Source: Scatomonas sp963930955 (GTDB lineage: Bacteria; Bacillota; Clostridia; Lachnospirales; Lachnospiraceae). Taken from it: 64,000 nt of DNA. A program made the translations under genes and the position numbers. Below the pieces are notes generated by a model, which was not told the DNA's origin, searched no databases, and worked only from the letters and a program-made list of their open reading frames with translations. Shown piece by piece: positions 1-8,661 of this stretch (position 1 is its first letter; each line of letters starts with the position of its first letter). The stretch spans positions 2,356,001 to 2,420,000 of the forward strand of contig OZ006967.1 of the NCBI GenBank assembly GCA_963930955.1, given 5' to 3'.

Positions 1-1910
1 TCTTCCGCGCTGTAAACATCGCTTACCAGAAGATACCAGCCGCCTTTTACATCCTGACAGATCTGCACGCCGTTTCCAAACCCGATTGCGGACTCTCCGG
101 TTTTTTCAGCATTCTTTCCTACAGTAAAATCCAGGCTCATTTCCAGAGAACCCACTCCCAATCCCAGGTCAAAGTAATTCCCCGGAATAACCGCCTGGTA
201 TTCTCCCTCCGGCAGGTTTTCCGCCTGGGCAAAAAGCAGGTACTGGGTAGCTGTCAGCTTCTTAAGTTCTCCCTGAAGTTCTATTCCCTCCGGTCCCAGG
301 ATCCGGATAGGATCCGCGCCTTCCCGGACTGCCGCTTCCATGGAAGCTTCCGCCGGCAACAGCACCACATTGCTCTGCCGGATAGCCTGCCAGGGCTCAT
401 AGGGGGTAAGGAAAAACGCCTCGGGCTCCGGCTTGACCGCCTCCGCTTCAAATTCCACAGAAAAACTTCCGGCCTGCTCTCCGGCAGTTACAAAATCATC
501 CAGCCAGATTCCTGTGTATCCGGCGTATCTTCCTCCCTCGAACGCTGTGGAAGGATCTGTATAGGGAGACAAAACATCCCCCTCCCGCCATTTACAATGA
601 TATACTTCCCCGTAAACTCCGGGGACCCCGTTGAGATCAATCATGTGGACCGCTGCTTCATCCGGATCCACCAGTTCGATCAGTTTGGTCTGATCGGAAG
701 TCCAGTTGCTGTACAGGAAATTAAGGCCGTCGCTGTTCAGGGCCGCATTCACATGGAACACCCGGAATCCATCCGGCAAAGGCTCTTCCTGGAAAGTAAG
801 TCCGCTCTGATTTTCCACAGAAGTGTCGTATTCCACCAGAAAATACTCAGAAAAAATCCCCTGATCCTCCGGCGCGATCACCGCCAGCCTGTAACCGGAT
901 CCATCCTCCTGCCGGGACAGGGAGTCCAGCAGTACCGTCCCCGATTCCGTCCAGTTTTCTCTTGTAACCCGGAGAATCTGGTCATCTGTGATCCAGCCCA
1001 GCAGCCATTTGGAAAACCCGTTAAAATCCCCCGCATTCTGATCCATCATGTCATAGGTGCGGATTCCGTTTTCAAAAGACTGATCCAGGGTGGAATAATA
1101 GTCCGGAAGCCCCAGCACATGGCCGGTTTCATGGATCAGCGTCCTGGCCCCTTCCTTCGTATTGGAAGGCTGATGGAGAGTCACATAGCGGCCCACCTGC
1201 ATACCGTCAAAAGCAGGCCCGGACCAGGCGCCGTAAGTCATACTCCACCAGGTACTGGCCCAGCCGGTATTTTCTCCGGCAAAATGCAGATAGACTCCAT
1301 CGATACAGCCGTCCCCGTTGCCATCGAACTGGGTGTAGTCAATCTCCGGATCCAGAGCGGTAAGCGCCTCCTGAAACAGGCTTTCGATGCCGTTGGCCTC
1401 GTACCAGCTCCGCTCGTGCTGTGCAGTGTATGCAAAGGCCCGGCCGCTGATATGCAGTTTTCCGTAAGAGGCCCGCTCATAGTAGGCGCTTAAGCTTTCA
1501 TAGGGATAATAACCGTTCTGTCCGCCGAAGGCAATATCCTCCAGAGCTTCCACGGTATCTCCCTCAGCAAAGCCTATATCGGGAAAATCCACCTGCAAAA
1601 GAAGCACAGATGCCTCCCCCTGGGAAGCCATGCCTCCGGCCTGATACTGCCAGTTATCCGGAAAATTGCCGGCAGGAACAGCATTTTCCCCCTCTCTCTG
1701 CAGAACATTCTGAATCAGCGTCTCCGAAAACTCGTCCACCCCTGTTTCCTGATAGTAATCCATTCTCTCTTCCAGGGTGCCGTCCTGTTCGTACTGCTGA
1801 TAATCCTCCTCCGTCAACACACAGGGCGGGACGCTCTCCTCTGCCTCTGCCCGGCCTGGCCCGGCCAGAAGGCACAGAAGGAAAGAACATCCCGCCCATA
1901 ACCACTTCAC
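1..1910 (-). CDS. M6-family secreted metalloprotease, C-terminus beyond window
   Basis: An open frame of about 636 codons runs to the left window edge without a stop. It encodes an immune-inhibitor-A-like (peptidase family M6) zinc protease. The zinc site is HETGHVLGLPDYY, with the first His near residue 260 (HExxHxxGxPD signature). The N-terminus has a hydrophobic signal peptide (WLWAGCSFLLCLLAG), so it should be exported. The annotated start is the GTG at 1910. A much better placed ATG lies at 1921, 6 nt after AGGAG, but it hits a stop after four codons. One extra A in the A6 run at 1911-1916 would put it in frame with the signal peptide. So either GTG is used, or the run is a slippage or sequencing error. 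The family degrades extracellular proteins or peptides; the substrate is unknown here. Confidence 0.85.
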   Translation of the reverse strand, partial: MKWLWAGCSFLLCLLAGPGRAEAEESVPPCVLTEEDYQQYEQDGTLEERMDYYQETGVDEFSETLIQNVLQREGENAVPAGNFPDNWQYQAGGMASQGEASVLLLQVDFPDIGFAEGDTVEALEDIAFGGQNGYYPYESLSAYYERASYGKLHISGRAFAYTAQHERSWYEANGIESLFQEALTALDPEIDYTQFDGNGDGCIDGVYLHFAGENTGWASTWWSMTYGAWSGPAFDGMQVGRYVTLHQPSNTKEGARTLIHETGHVLGLPDYYSTLDQSFENGIRTYDMMDQNAGDFNGFSKWLLGWITDDQILRVTRENWTESGTVLLDSLSRQEDGSGYRLAVIAPEDQGIFSEYFLVEYDTSVENQSGLTFQEEPLPDGFRVFHVNAALNSDGLNFLYSNWTSDQTKLIELVDPDEAAVHMIDLNGVPGVYGEVYHCKWREGDVLSPYTDPSTAFEGGRYAGYTGIWLDDFVTAGEQAGSFSVEFEAEAVKPEPEAFFLTPYEPWQAIRQSNVVLLPAEASMEAAVREGADPIRILGPEGIELQGELKKLTATQYLLFAQAENLPEGEYQAVIPGNYFDLGLGVGSLEMSLDFTVGKNAEKTGESAIGFGNGVQICQDVKGGWYLLVSDVYSAE

Positions 1911-2010
1911 TTTTTTCTCATACGCTTCTCCTTTGCCCGCAATACTCCCCGTTTTCTACTTTATATTGTATCACAGGAATGCCCTGTCTCACAAGCAAAA
2001 GAGTCAATCC

Positions 2011-3036
2011 TTATCCGGCCGCGCTCCACCTTTTTCCGCTGCTTTTCCCGCAGGCGGCCTGGAATTCCCGGAGTTTTTGCTCCGCCTCAGGACTCAGATC
2101 TACAGGTACCTGAATCTGCAGAGTAACATACTGATCGCCGTGCACAGAGGGATCCTTCATGGACACAATTCCCTTGCCCCGCAGACGGATCCTGCTGCCG
2201 GACTGGGTTCCTTTCTGAATCCGGCAGACTACACTGCCGCCAAGTGTCTGTACCACTGCCTCGCCGCCAAATACCGCGGTAGTAAATGGCACCGTCACCG
2301 TAGAATACACATCCATGCCCTTCCGGGTAAATCCGGGTTTTTCCTGTACATGGACTTTCATCAGCAGATCTCCCGCCTCTCCGCCTCCCCGGCCGGCCAT
2401 TCCCTTTCCCCGGAGACGGATGGTCTGGCCCTGATCGATGCCTGCGGGAATATGCACCTGCAGCGTCTGAACTGTACCGTTCTCATCCCGAAGATTCAGC
2501 ATTTTATCGCAGCCCAGGGCAGCCTCCTCAAAAGACACTGTCACCTCCGTGTGCAGATCTTCTCCTCTGCTGCGGTATGCCCCGCCGCGGGCTCCTCTGC
2601 GGAAGCTGCTTTCATGAAAGCCGGACCCCCCAAACCCTTCTGTCTGGCCATGGAACATATCTCCGAAAATATTTCCGAAAATATCCTCCATATTTACATG
2701 GTCTCCGGTAAAATGATATTCTCTGTACCCGCCGTTTCCCTCCTTCCGGAATCCTTCGAAACCACTGAAGCCTTCAAAGCCTCCTCCGGTCTGGCCGGCT
2801 CCGCTGCCGTCAAAGGCTGCGTGCCCGAATTGGTCGTACAGTTTCTTCTTCTCAGGATCACTCAGCACATTGTAGGCTTCCGTAACCTCTTTAAAATTCT
2901 TTTCTGCTGTCTTATCCCCGGGATTCGTATCCGGATGATATTTTTTCGCCAGTTTTCTGTATGCTTTCTTGAGGGTTCCTGCGTCAGCGTTTCTGGCAAC
3001 CCCCAGGACCTCATAGTAATCTCTCTTTGCTGCCAT
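2011..3036 (-). CDS. DnaJ/CbpA-type co-chaperone (no zinc finger)
   Basis: 341 residues. Residues 1-70 are a J-domain starting RDYYEVLGV with the HPD tripeptide that stimulates DnaK ATPase. A Gly/Phe-rich linker (about 75-125) follows, then the two C-terminal substrate-binding beta domains. The CxxCxGxG zinc repeats of canonical DnaJ are absent, so this is a type II (CbpA/DnaJB-like) J-protein, probably a second J-protein beside a DnaJ elsewhere. The start chosen is the ATG at 3036 (MAAKRDYYE), 8 nt after an AGG; a GTG three codons upstream is possible. It stands alone between the M6 protease and the EFR1 gene. Confidence 0.9.
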   Translation of the reverse strand: MAAKRDYYEVLGVARNADAGTLKKAYRKLAKKYHPDTNPGDKTAEKNFKEVTEAYNVLSDPEKKKLYDQFGHAAFDGSGAGQTGGGFEGFSGFEGFRKEGNGGYREYHFTGDHVNMEDIFGNIFGDMFHGQTEGFGGSGFHESSFRRGARGGAYRSRGEDLHTEVTVSFEEAALGCDKMLNLRDENGTVQTLQVHIPAGIDQGQTIRLRGKGMAGRGGGEAGDLLMKVHVQEKPGFTRKGMDVYSTVTVPFTTAVFGGEAVVQTLGGSVVCRIQKGTQSGSRIRLRGKGIVSMKDPSVHGDQYVTLQIQVPVDLSPEAEQKLREFQAACGKSSGKRWSAAG

Positions 3037-3218
3037 AGCCATCACCTCATATACTTTTTTCTAACAGAAAAGCCTGCCTTGGCAGACTCTTTCTTTCCAT
3101 TTGTTCTATATTAAATATAACAGTGTGACTATCTTCTGTCAAGCTTCCATACAGAAAAAAAACGGTATCTTTTTCCTGCTTTTTTGACAGTTTTTACAGA
3201 GTTCTTCCGCAAAACAAG

Positions 3219-4046
3219 TTACAGAAAGATCCAATTTTCTGCCCTTCGGACAAAATTCTGCTCCAGCATGGATACATGAGACAAAAATGCCGGATCCTGA
3301 AAAGATTTCGCTCCTTCCGGGCAGCCCCGGACACAGGCCTGGCATTTCACGCAGATCCCTTCCACCAGGGAAGGATCCTTCCTGGAAATAGATCCCATGG
3401 GACAAACCTCCGCGCATTTTCCGCAGCCGCTGCACCGTCCCGGATCTGTTACTGGTTTCGCCTTCAGAAAAACCGCCGGCTTTCCAGCTATATCCTTTGG
3501 CACATAATATGGCGCTTCTGCATCTCCCGGAACCTTTACCGGATCCGGCAGTTCCGCCAGCCGCAGAATCTTTTCCGCTGCTACTCTCCCAAAGTCCTCC
3601 ATCTGATCCAGATCCTCCGGATCCGGCCTTCCCGGTGCCAGCCGGTCCGAAAAAGCATGCCGACCCACAAAGGCAGCACCTGCTGCCGTATGGAAACCAT
3701 CTGCTTCCAGCACGGCACAAAGTTCTGCCAGCCCATGATCAAAGCTCCGATTTCCATAGGTCACCACTCCTATGGCCAGGGCTCCATTGCCCTTCAGCTT
3801 CTCCCGAAAATCCGGCAGGATCTTATTGGGAAGTTTTCCAGCATAAACAGGGCTCCCTACCACCGCCAGTTCCCCGGACTGGAATTCCCTGGGAATCCTT
3901 CGATCCTCCGGCAGGGTAAAGTCCAGCACTTCCTCCGGGCACTTCAGACATCCGGAAAGCACCTTTGTCAGATGTCTTACCGTTTTTTCTGTATTTCCCG
4001 TAGCACTCCAGTAAATTCCCCATACCTTTTTAATCTTCATACACAT
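3219..4046 (-). CDS. EFR1-family flavodoxin/ferredoxin protein
   Basis: 275 residues. The N-terminal half is flavodoxin-like, with a phosphate-binding-type loop YWSATGNTEKT near residue 15 and VVGSPVYAGKLP near residue 65. The C-terminal part carries two 4Fe-4S ferredoxin motifs, CSGCGKCAEVCP and CVKCQACVRGCP. This is the EFR1 architecture common in anaerobic Firmicutes, expected to carry FMN and two Fe-S clusters and move electrons in the cytosol. Two starts are possible: ATG at 4046 (spacing 4 from GGAGG) or ATG at 4040 (spacing 8 from AGGAG). The second has better ribosome-binding geometry. The electron partner is unknown. Confidence 0.88.
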   Translation of the reverse strand: MCMKIKKVWGIYWSATGNTEKTVRHLTKVLSGCLKCPEEVLDFTLPEDRRIPREFQSGELAVVGSPVYAGKLPNKILPDFREKLKGNGALAIGVVTYGNRSFDHGLAELCAVLEADGFHTAAGAAFVGRHAFSDRLAPGRPDPEDLDQMEDFGRVAAEKILRLAELPDPVKVPGDAEAPYYVPKDIAGKPAVFLKAKPVTDPGRCSGCGKCAEVCPMGSISRKDPSLVEGICVKCQACVRGCPEGAKSFQDPAFLSHVSMLEQNFVRRAENWIFL

Positions 4047-4186
4047 TTCTCCTCCGGATCCGGAAGCCCGGAAGGCGCCGCCATTCTTCCAGCTTCAGGC
4101 ATACCCCTTCTCCTCTTCCCTTTTCATTATTATGACATTCCTGTATAATAAAAGCAATTTTAACCACAGAAAATCCAGAACTTTTC

Positions 4187-4211
4187 GCAACCATTCCGGT
4201 TTTTCTGCGTC
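4187..4211 (+). promoter_or_regulatory. Candidate ECF-type autoregulated promoter
   Basis: GCAACC at 4187-4192 and CGTC at 4208-4211 are separated by 15 bases and lie about 43 bases upstream of the sigma factor start. A CAAC-type -35 with a CGTC-type -10 is the usual form of promoters read by ECF sigma factors, so autoregulation of the downstream operon is inferred. No experiment supports it here. Confidence 0.45.
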
Positions 4212-4253
4212 TTATATAATAAAAGACACAACAGGCAAAAGGAGGGGGATTTT

Positions 4254-4811
4254 ATGGAAGATGAAAAAATCATTTCCCTTTACTGGGAGCGCAAAGAAAC
4301 AGCCATCACGGAAACAGACAAAAAATATCGGGCTTACCTGCATAAAATTTCCTATAACATTCTGGTTAATCCGGAAGACAGCGAAGAATGCGTAAATGAT
4401 ACGTACCTGAAAGCCTGGAATTCCATACCGCCCCACAGACCGGCCGTTTTATCCGCCTTTCTTGGAAAGATCACCCGGCGTCTCTCCATTGACCGCTTCC
4501 GCAGATCCCACAGCAGCAAACGGAACGCATCCCAATATGCTGCCGCTCTGGAAGAACTGGAACACTCCATCTCCGCCGGGGATCAGACTCTGCGGGAAGT
4601 GGAACTCCATATTCTGACGGAGGCCATCCAGACTTTTCTTCGCTCTCTTTCTTATGAAACCCGCTGCATGTTTGTATGCCGCTATTATTTCATGGATTCC
4701 ATCCGGGAGATTGCTGCTTACTACGGCACCAGCGAATCAAAAATCAAAAGTACGCTTCACCGGACCAGGATCCGCCTGAAAAAATATCTGGAACAGGAGG
4801 GATATATATGA
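4254..4811 (+). CDS. ECF-type RNA polymerase sigma factor
   Basis: 185 residues, the usual ECF length. Region 2 (about 25-75) contains the YNILVNPEDSEECVNDTYLK segment that contacts core polymerase and the -10. Region 4 (about 125-180) ends in a helix-turn-helix, SIREIAAYYGTSESKIKSTL, for -35 binding. There is a strong GGAGGGG ribosome binding site. Its stop overlaps the next gene by 4 bp (ATGA), so the pair is translationally coupled. The partner protein is membrane-anchored and probably acts as an anti-sigma or sensor. The signal sensed is unknown. Confidence 0.9.
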   Translation: MEDEKIISLYWERKETAITETDKKYRAYLHKISYNILVNPEDSEECVNDTYLKAWNSIPPHRPAVLSAFLGKITRRLSIDRFRRSHSSKRNASQYAAALEELEHSISAGDQTLREVELHILTEAIQTFLRSLSYETRCMFVCRYYFMDSIREIAAYYGTSESKIKSTLHRTRIRLKKYLEQEGYI

Positions 4812-5590
4812 ACGCAGATAGAATCCTGCAGGCTTTGGGGGAGCTGGACGAAAAGATCATCCAGGAAACAGCCCAGATCCGCAGCGTCAGAAAACCCACG
4901 GGAAAACCCTGGATCCGCTGGGCGGTTCCCGCTGCCTGCGCAGCCGTGATACTGGCCGCCGGGATCCAGATCCTTTCACAGAACCACACTCACGAGTTTT
5001 CTCTGACCCGCTCTGAAAAGGTTGCCGTACATTCTATAGACATACAGTCTCTCAGCAGCCAGGGCCAGAGTTCTTCCGGCATGCTGGCCTATTACAGCGA
5101 AGAGGAACTTTTTTCGAATTTCCCCACGGCCATTTTTCAGGGCACCGTACAGAACCTGTATAACATTGAAATTGATTTCAATGGAAACAAAAGCTATCGC
5201 GCTCTGGCGGAAATCCAGGTGCAGGAAGTATATCGCGGAAACTGCCAGGCAGGAGATCTGGCAACTGTCCTGCTTCCTGCTCCGGTTGCCGCGGATATGG
5301 GAACAGAGGACATGGACACGCTCTGTCAGATGGAAACAGGCACCGAAGGCATCTTTATGCCCTCTATTTATGACAGCGCCTCCGTAATAGAAAACAACAA
5401 CGCCACCCTTTATCTGAAGGAAATCGCTGATTACGGATTCAATGACGGAATCCGCTGGGCCTTTCTTAAAACCGATACAGGGCTGGTCTTTGACCGAAAT
5501 TCTTATCCCGGGGCCAAAGACGCCAGCACCCTGGAGGATATCCGGACTTATATTCTGCATATGCTGGAAGCAGAACACCAGGGGGAGTGA
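4808..5590 (+). CDS. Membrane-anchored partner of the ECF sigma factor
   Basis: 260 residues, starting at the ATG that overlaps the sigma factor stop. Residues 1-35 are a charged cytosolic segment, about 38-56 a single transmembrane helix (WAVPAACAAVILAAGIQIL), and the rest an extracytoplasmic domain. This one-helix topology and the operon position fit an anti-sigma factor or a sensor controlling the sigma factor. No conserved zinc anti-sigma motif (HxxxCxxC) is visible, so the inhibitory role is inferred from context only. Similar proteins are usually annotated as hypothetical. Confidence 0.7.
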   Translation: MNADRILQALGELDEKIIQETAQIRSVRKPTGKPWIRWAVPAACAAVILAAGIQILSQNHTHEFSLTRSEKVAVHSIDIQSLSSQGQSSSGMLAYYSEEELFSNFPTAIFQGTVQNLYNIEIDFNGNKSYRALAEIQVQEVYRGNCQAGDLATVLLPAPVAADMGTEDMDTLCQMETGTEGIFMPSIYDSASVIENNNATLYLKEIADYGFNDGIRWAFLKTDTGLVFDRNSYPGAKDASTLEDIRTYILHMLEAEHQGE

Positions 5591-5591
5591 C

Positions 5592-6230
5592 TCACTCCCC
5601 CTGCATTTCACTTCTGTTCTGTATGTCCTCCCAGGCCTCATCGTCAATTTCTTCATCCCGGAAGAGCTTACGCCTGTCTGCCTCCGTAATCCTGCGGATC
5701 ACCCGGCAGGGATTTCCGGACGCCACGCTCCAGTCCGGAATATCTTTCGTCACCACGCTTCCCGCGCCGATCACCACGTTATCACCAATATGGACCCCCG
5801 GACAGATTACTGCGTTGCCGCCGATCCAGACATTATTGCCTATAACAACCTCCTTGCCGTACTCATACTGCGTGTTTCTGGTATCCGGATGGATCGGATG
5901 CCCTGCTGTATAGATGGCCGCATTGGGAGCCATCTGGCAGTTGTCTCCGATTTTTACCTTCGCTACATCCAGAATCGTACAATTATAATTAGCAAAAAAA
6001 TTTTTTCCAACTTCAATGTTTTTTCCGTAATCACAGTAGAAGGGCGGATTGATCCAGGCCCCTTCCGATTTTCCAAGCAGTTCCTTTACCGTCGCGGCAA
6101 TCCCTTCAAAATCTGTCCGATCCATAAAGTTCAGTTTCTGCAGGATTTTCCGGCAGGCCGTCTGCTCTTCCAGAACCGCTTTATCAGATATATAGGCAAG
6201 CTGCGCGTCCCGTCTCTCTCTCATATTCAT
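5592..6230 (-). CDS. maa: Sugar O-acetyltransferase (maltose acetyltransferase family)
   Basis: 212 residues, a left-handed beta-helix acetyltransferase of the Maa/NodL/LacA group. The N-terminal Maa domain (MRERRDAQLAYI) is followed by hexapeptide repeats such as VVIGNNVWIGGNAVICPGV. The catalytic His lies in YTAGHPIHP. It transfers acetyl from acetyl-CoA to a sugar hydroxyl, forming cytosolic trimers. The start at 6230 (MNMRERRD) was chosen because AGGAG lies 10 nt upstream. The gene converges with the sigma operon, ending 1 bp from its stop. Confidence 0.88.
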   Translation of the reverse strand: MNMRERRDAQLAYISDKAVLEEQTACRKILQKLNFMDRTDFEGIAATVKELLGKSEGAWINPPFYCDYGKNIEVGKNFFANYNCTILDVAKVKIGDNCQMAPNAAIYTAGHPIHPDTRNTQYEYGKEVVIGNNVWIGGNAVICPGVHIGDNVVIGAGSVVTKDIPDWSVASGNPCRVIRRITEADRRKLFRDEEIDDEAWEDIQNRSEMQGE

Positions 6231-6419
6231 AATTTTTTCTCTCCTATTTCTCATTTTTGCAACCGCGTCTTCAGTATAACAGCTTTTTCCAAAGAAAACT
6301 TGCACTTTTTTTCTTTCTGTTTCGTACAATCCTGCGTCTTTTTGTTTTCTGCTTACATCTTTTCATCTCCGAAGGATGGATGTATAATAATAAAAATATT
6401 GAAAAGGAGATGATGGGGT

Positions 6420-7535
6420 ATGAAAAAACTAGGTTTTGGTCTCATGCGCCTGCCGCTGCTGGATCCGGATGACGAGCGCAGCATTGATATAGAGACCTTC
6501 AAGAAAATGGCGGACGCTTTTTTATCCGCAGGCTTTACGTATTTTGACACTGCGGCCTGCTATCACGACGGGCAGAGCGAGATCGCCTTCCGGGAAGCCG
6601 TCTCAAAACGCTATCCCAGGGATGCCTATACAATTACGGATAAGCTGACCATGTTCATGCTGGACAAGGAAGAGGATATGCCCGGATTTTTTGCCGGTCA
6701 GCTGGAACGTCTGGGTGTAGATTTTATCGACTACTACTGGCTCCACGGATTGGATCCCAAGGCATATCCCAAGGCTCAGGAGCTCCGCGCTTTTGACTTT
6801 GTCCGCAAACTGAAAGCGGAGGGAAAGGTAAAACACATCGGATTTTCTTTCCACGGAGATGCGGAAATGCTGGAAGAAATCCTTACCAAATACCCTTACC
6901 TGGAATATGTGCAGATCCAGCTGAATTATCTGGACTGGGAAGACGAACATGTACAGTCCCGTCTCTGCTACGAAACGGCTGCCCGCCATGGAAAACCCGT
7001 GATCGTTATGGAACCTGTAAAGGGCGGCTGCCTGGCTTCCATTCCGGAAAAAGCAGAAAAACTTCTTCATGATTATCATCCGGATCTGTCCACCGCCTCC
7101 TGGGCCGTGCGATTCGCAGCCAGTCCGGAAAATATCATGGTGGTTCTCTCCGGTATGAGCGATGAAGCGCAGGTAGCGGACAATATCCGTTACATGAAAG
7201 ATTTTCAGCCTGTCAGTCAGGAAGAAACCGCTCTCCTGGAACAGGCGCGGAAAATTATTCAGGACTCCATTGCCATTCCCTGCACCAGCTGCCGATACTG
7301 TACAGAAGGATGTCCCAAGCACATTGCCATTCCGAATTATTTTTCCTTTTATAATGATCTGAAACGGTTCGGTCCTTCCCAGATGCGGAATGTGCGCCGC
7401 CGGTTCAAACAGCTGATTGAAAATAACGGAAAACCCTCCGACTGCATCAAATGCGGCAAATGTGAGGAACGCTGTCCCCAGCATCTTCCCATCCGCAAAT
7501 ATCTGGAAGATACTGTAGAAGTGCTGGAACAGTAA
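6420..7535 (+). CDS. Aldo/keto reductase with C-terminal 4Fe-4S domain
   Basis: 371 residues. The N-terminal TIM barrel shows the AKR catalytic elements: FDTAACYHDG (Asp and Tyr), ITDKL (Lys) and YYWLHG (His). The C-terminus adds two ferredoxin-like motifs, CTSCRYCTEGCP near 286 and CIKCGKCEERCP near 341. This fused form is common in strict anaerobes and probably links NAD(P)H-dependent carbonyl reduction to Fe-S electron transfer. The substrate cannot be told. It is a single-gene unit, convergent with the dehydrogenase that follows. Confidence 0.9.
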   Translation: MKKLGFGLMRLPLLDPDDERSIDIETFKKMADAFLSAGFTYFDTAACYHDGQSEIAFREAVSKRYPRDAYTITDKLTMFMLDKEEDMPGFFAGQLERLGVDFIDYYWLHGLDPKAYPKAQELRAFDFVRKLKAEGKVKHIGFSFHGDAEMLEEILTKYPYLEYVQIQLNYLDWEDEHVQSRLCYETAARHGKPVIVMEPVKGGCLASIPEKAEKLLHDYHPDLSTASWAVRFAASPENIMVVLSGMSDEAQVADNIRYMKDFQPVSQEETALLEQARKIIQDSIAIPCTSCRYCTEGCPKHIAIPNYFSFYNDLKRFGPSQMRNVRRRFKQLIENNGKPSDCIKCGKCEERCPQHLPIRKYLEDTVEVLEQ

Positions 7536-7599
7536 CCCGCTGATCCTGGGAGCGCTGCCGTCTAGCCGGTTTCAGACCGAAAGATAGGCTTGCCGCGTT

Positions 7600-8637
7600 T
7601 CACTCCGCCGTCACCGCGATCTTCATGACCCCGTCCTGTTGTTGCTCGAAGATCTCGTAGGCTTTCTCGATCTCCGCCAGAGGAAAGCGGTGAGTGATCA
7701 GCGGGGTGGTGTCGATCTTTCCCTGGCGGATCAGTTCCAGGATCGCGGCACAGTCGCAGCCGTCTACGCCTCCGGTCTTAAAGGTCAGGTTTTTTCCATA
7801 CATCCGGGGCAGGGGCAGGACCTGGTCTTCCTCATAAAGCGCCACAATGGTGACGATGGCATTGGGCCTGGCGCATTTCCAGGCCAATGCAAAGGTGTCT
7901 TTTCCTCCGGCGGCCTCCAGCACCACATCCGCGCCGCCGTGGTCCGCATGCTGCCTCACAGTTTCTTCGCATTCCTCCGGGGTACAGAGCAGCACCTGGG
8001 GATAATGATCCCGGACAAACTGCCGCCGGGTCTCATTTTTCTCGCAGACCAGGATCCGCCTGGGCTGTTGCAGCATCACGCACAGCAGAGTGCAGATTCC
8101 CGTAGGGCCCGCGCCGATGATCAGCACGGTGTCCTCCGGGCCGATCTGGGAGATCCTGGCTGCCCAGAATCCAGTGGCCAGAATATCCCCCACGAACAGG
8201 GCCTGCTCATCGGTGACCTCCTCCGGGATCCGGTTCAGTCCCTGATCCGCGCAGGGCACCCGGACGTACTCCGCCTGGCCGCCATCGATACGGCAGCCAA
8301 GAGCCCAGCCGCCGTTTGGATCTGTGCAGTTATTGACATACCCGTGCCTGCAGAAAAAGCACTCTCCGCAGAAGGTTTCCACGTTCACCGTCACCCGGTC
8401 TCCGGGACGGACAGCGGACACCTTAGGACCGGTCTGCTCCACAACGCCTACCATCTCATGGCCCACGGTAATCCCCGGAACCGCCCGGGGCACGCTTCCG
8501 TGCTTAATATGCAGATCACTGGTGCAGATGGAGCTCATGGTCACCCGGACAATGGCGTCCCCGGGATCCTGCAGCACCGGCACCGGTTTGTCACGCATGG
8601 CAAATTTTCCCTGTTCTATGTAAGTGAAAGCTTTCAT
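7600..8637 (-). CDS. Zinc-dependent alcohol dehydrogenase
   Basis: 345 residues, medium-chain dehydrogenase/reductase. Catalytic zinc ligands are Cys38 (SSICTSD), His60 and Glu61 (GHE). Structural zinc Cys are 90, 93, 96 and 104 (CGECFFCRHGYVNNC). The Rossmann motif is IIGAGPTG. It oxidises or reduces an alcohol/carbonyl pair with NAD(P). AAGGAG precedes the start. It is the last gene of a likely operon with the MATE exporter (24-bp gap) and the alarmone synthetase, but the functional link is not evident. Confidence 0.88.
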   Translation of the reverse strand: MKAFTYIEQGKFAMRDKPVPVLQDPGDAIVRVTMSSICTSDLHIKHGSVPRAVPGITVGHEMVGVVEQTGPKVSAVRPGDRVTVNVETFCGECFFCRHGYVNNCTDPNGGWALGCRIDGGQAEYVRVPCADQGLNRIPEEVTDEQALFVGDILATGFWAARISQIGPEDTVLIIGAGPTGICTLLCVMLQQPRRILVCEKNETRRQFVRDHYPQVLLCTPEECEETVRQHADHGGADVVLEAAGGKDTFALAWKCARPNAIVTIVALYEEDQVLPLPRMYGKNLTFKTGGVDGCDCAAILELIRQGKIDTTPLITHRFPLAEIEKAYEIFEQQQDGVMKIAVTAE

Positions 8638-8661
8638 ACTTGTCTCCTTCCGGATATGTTT

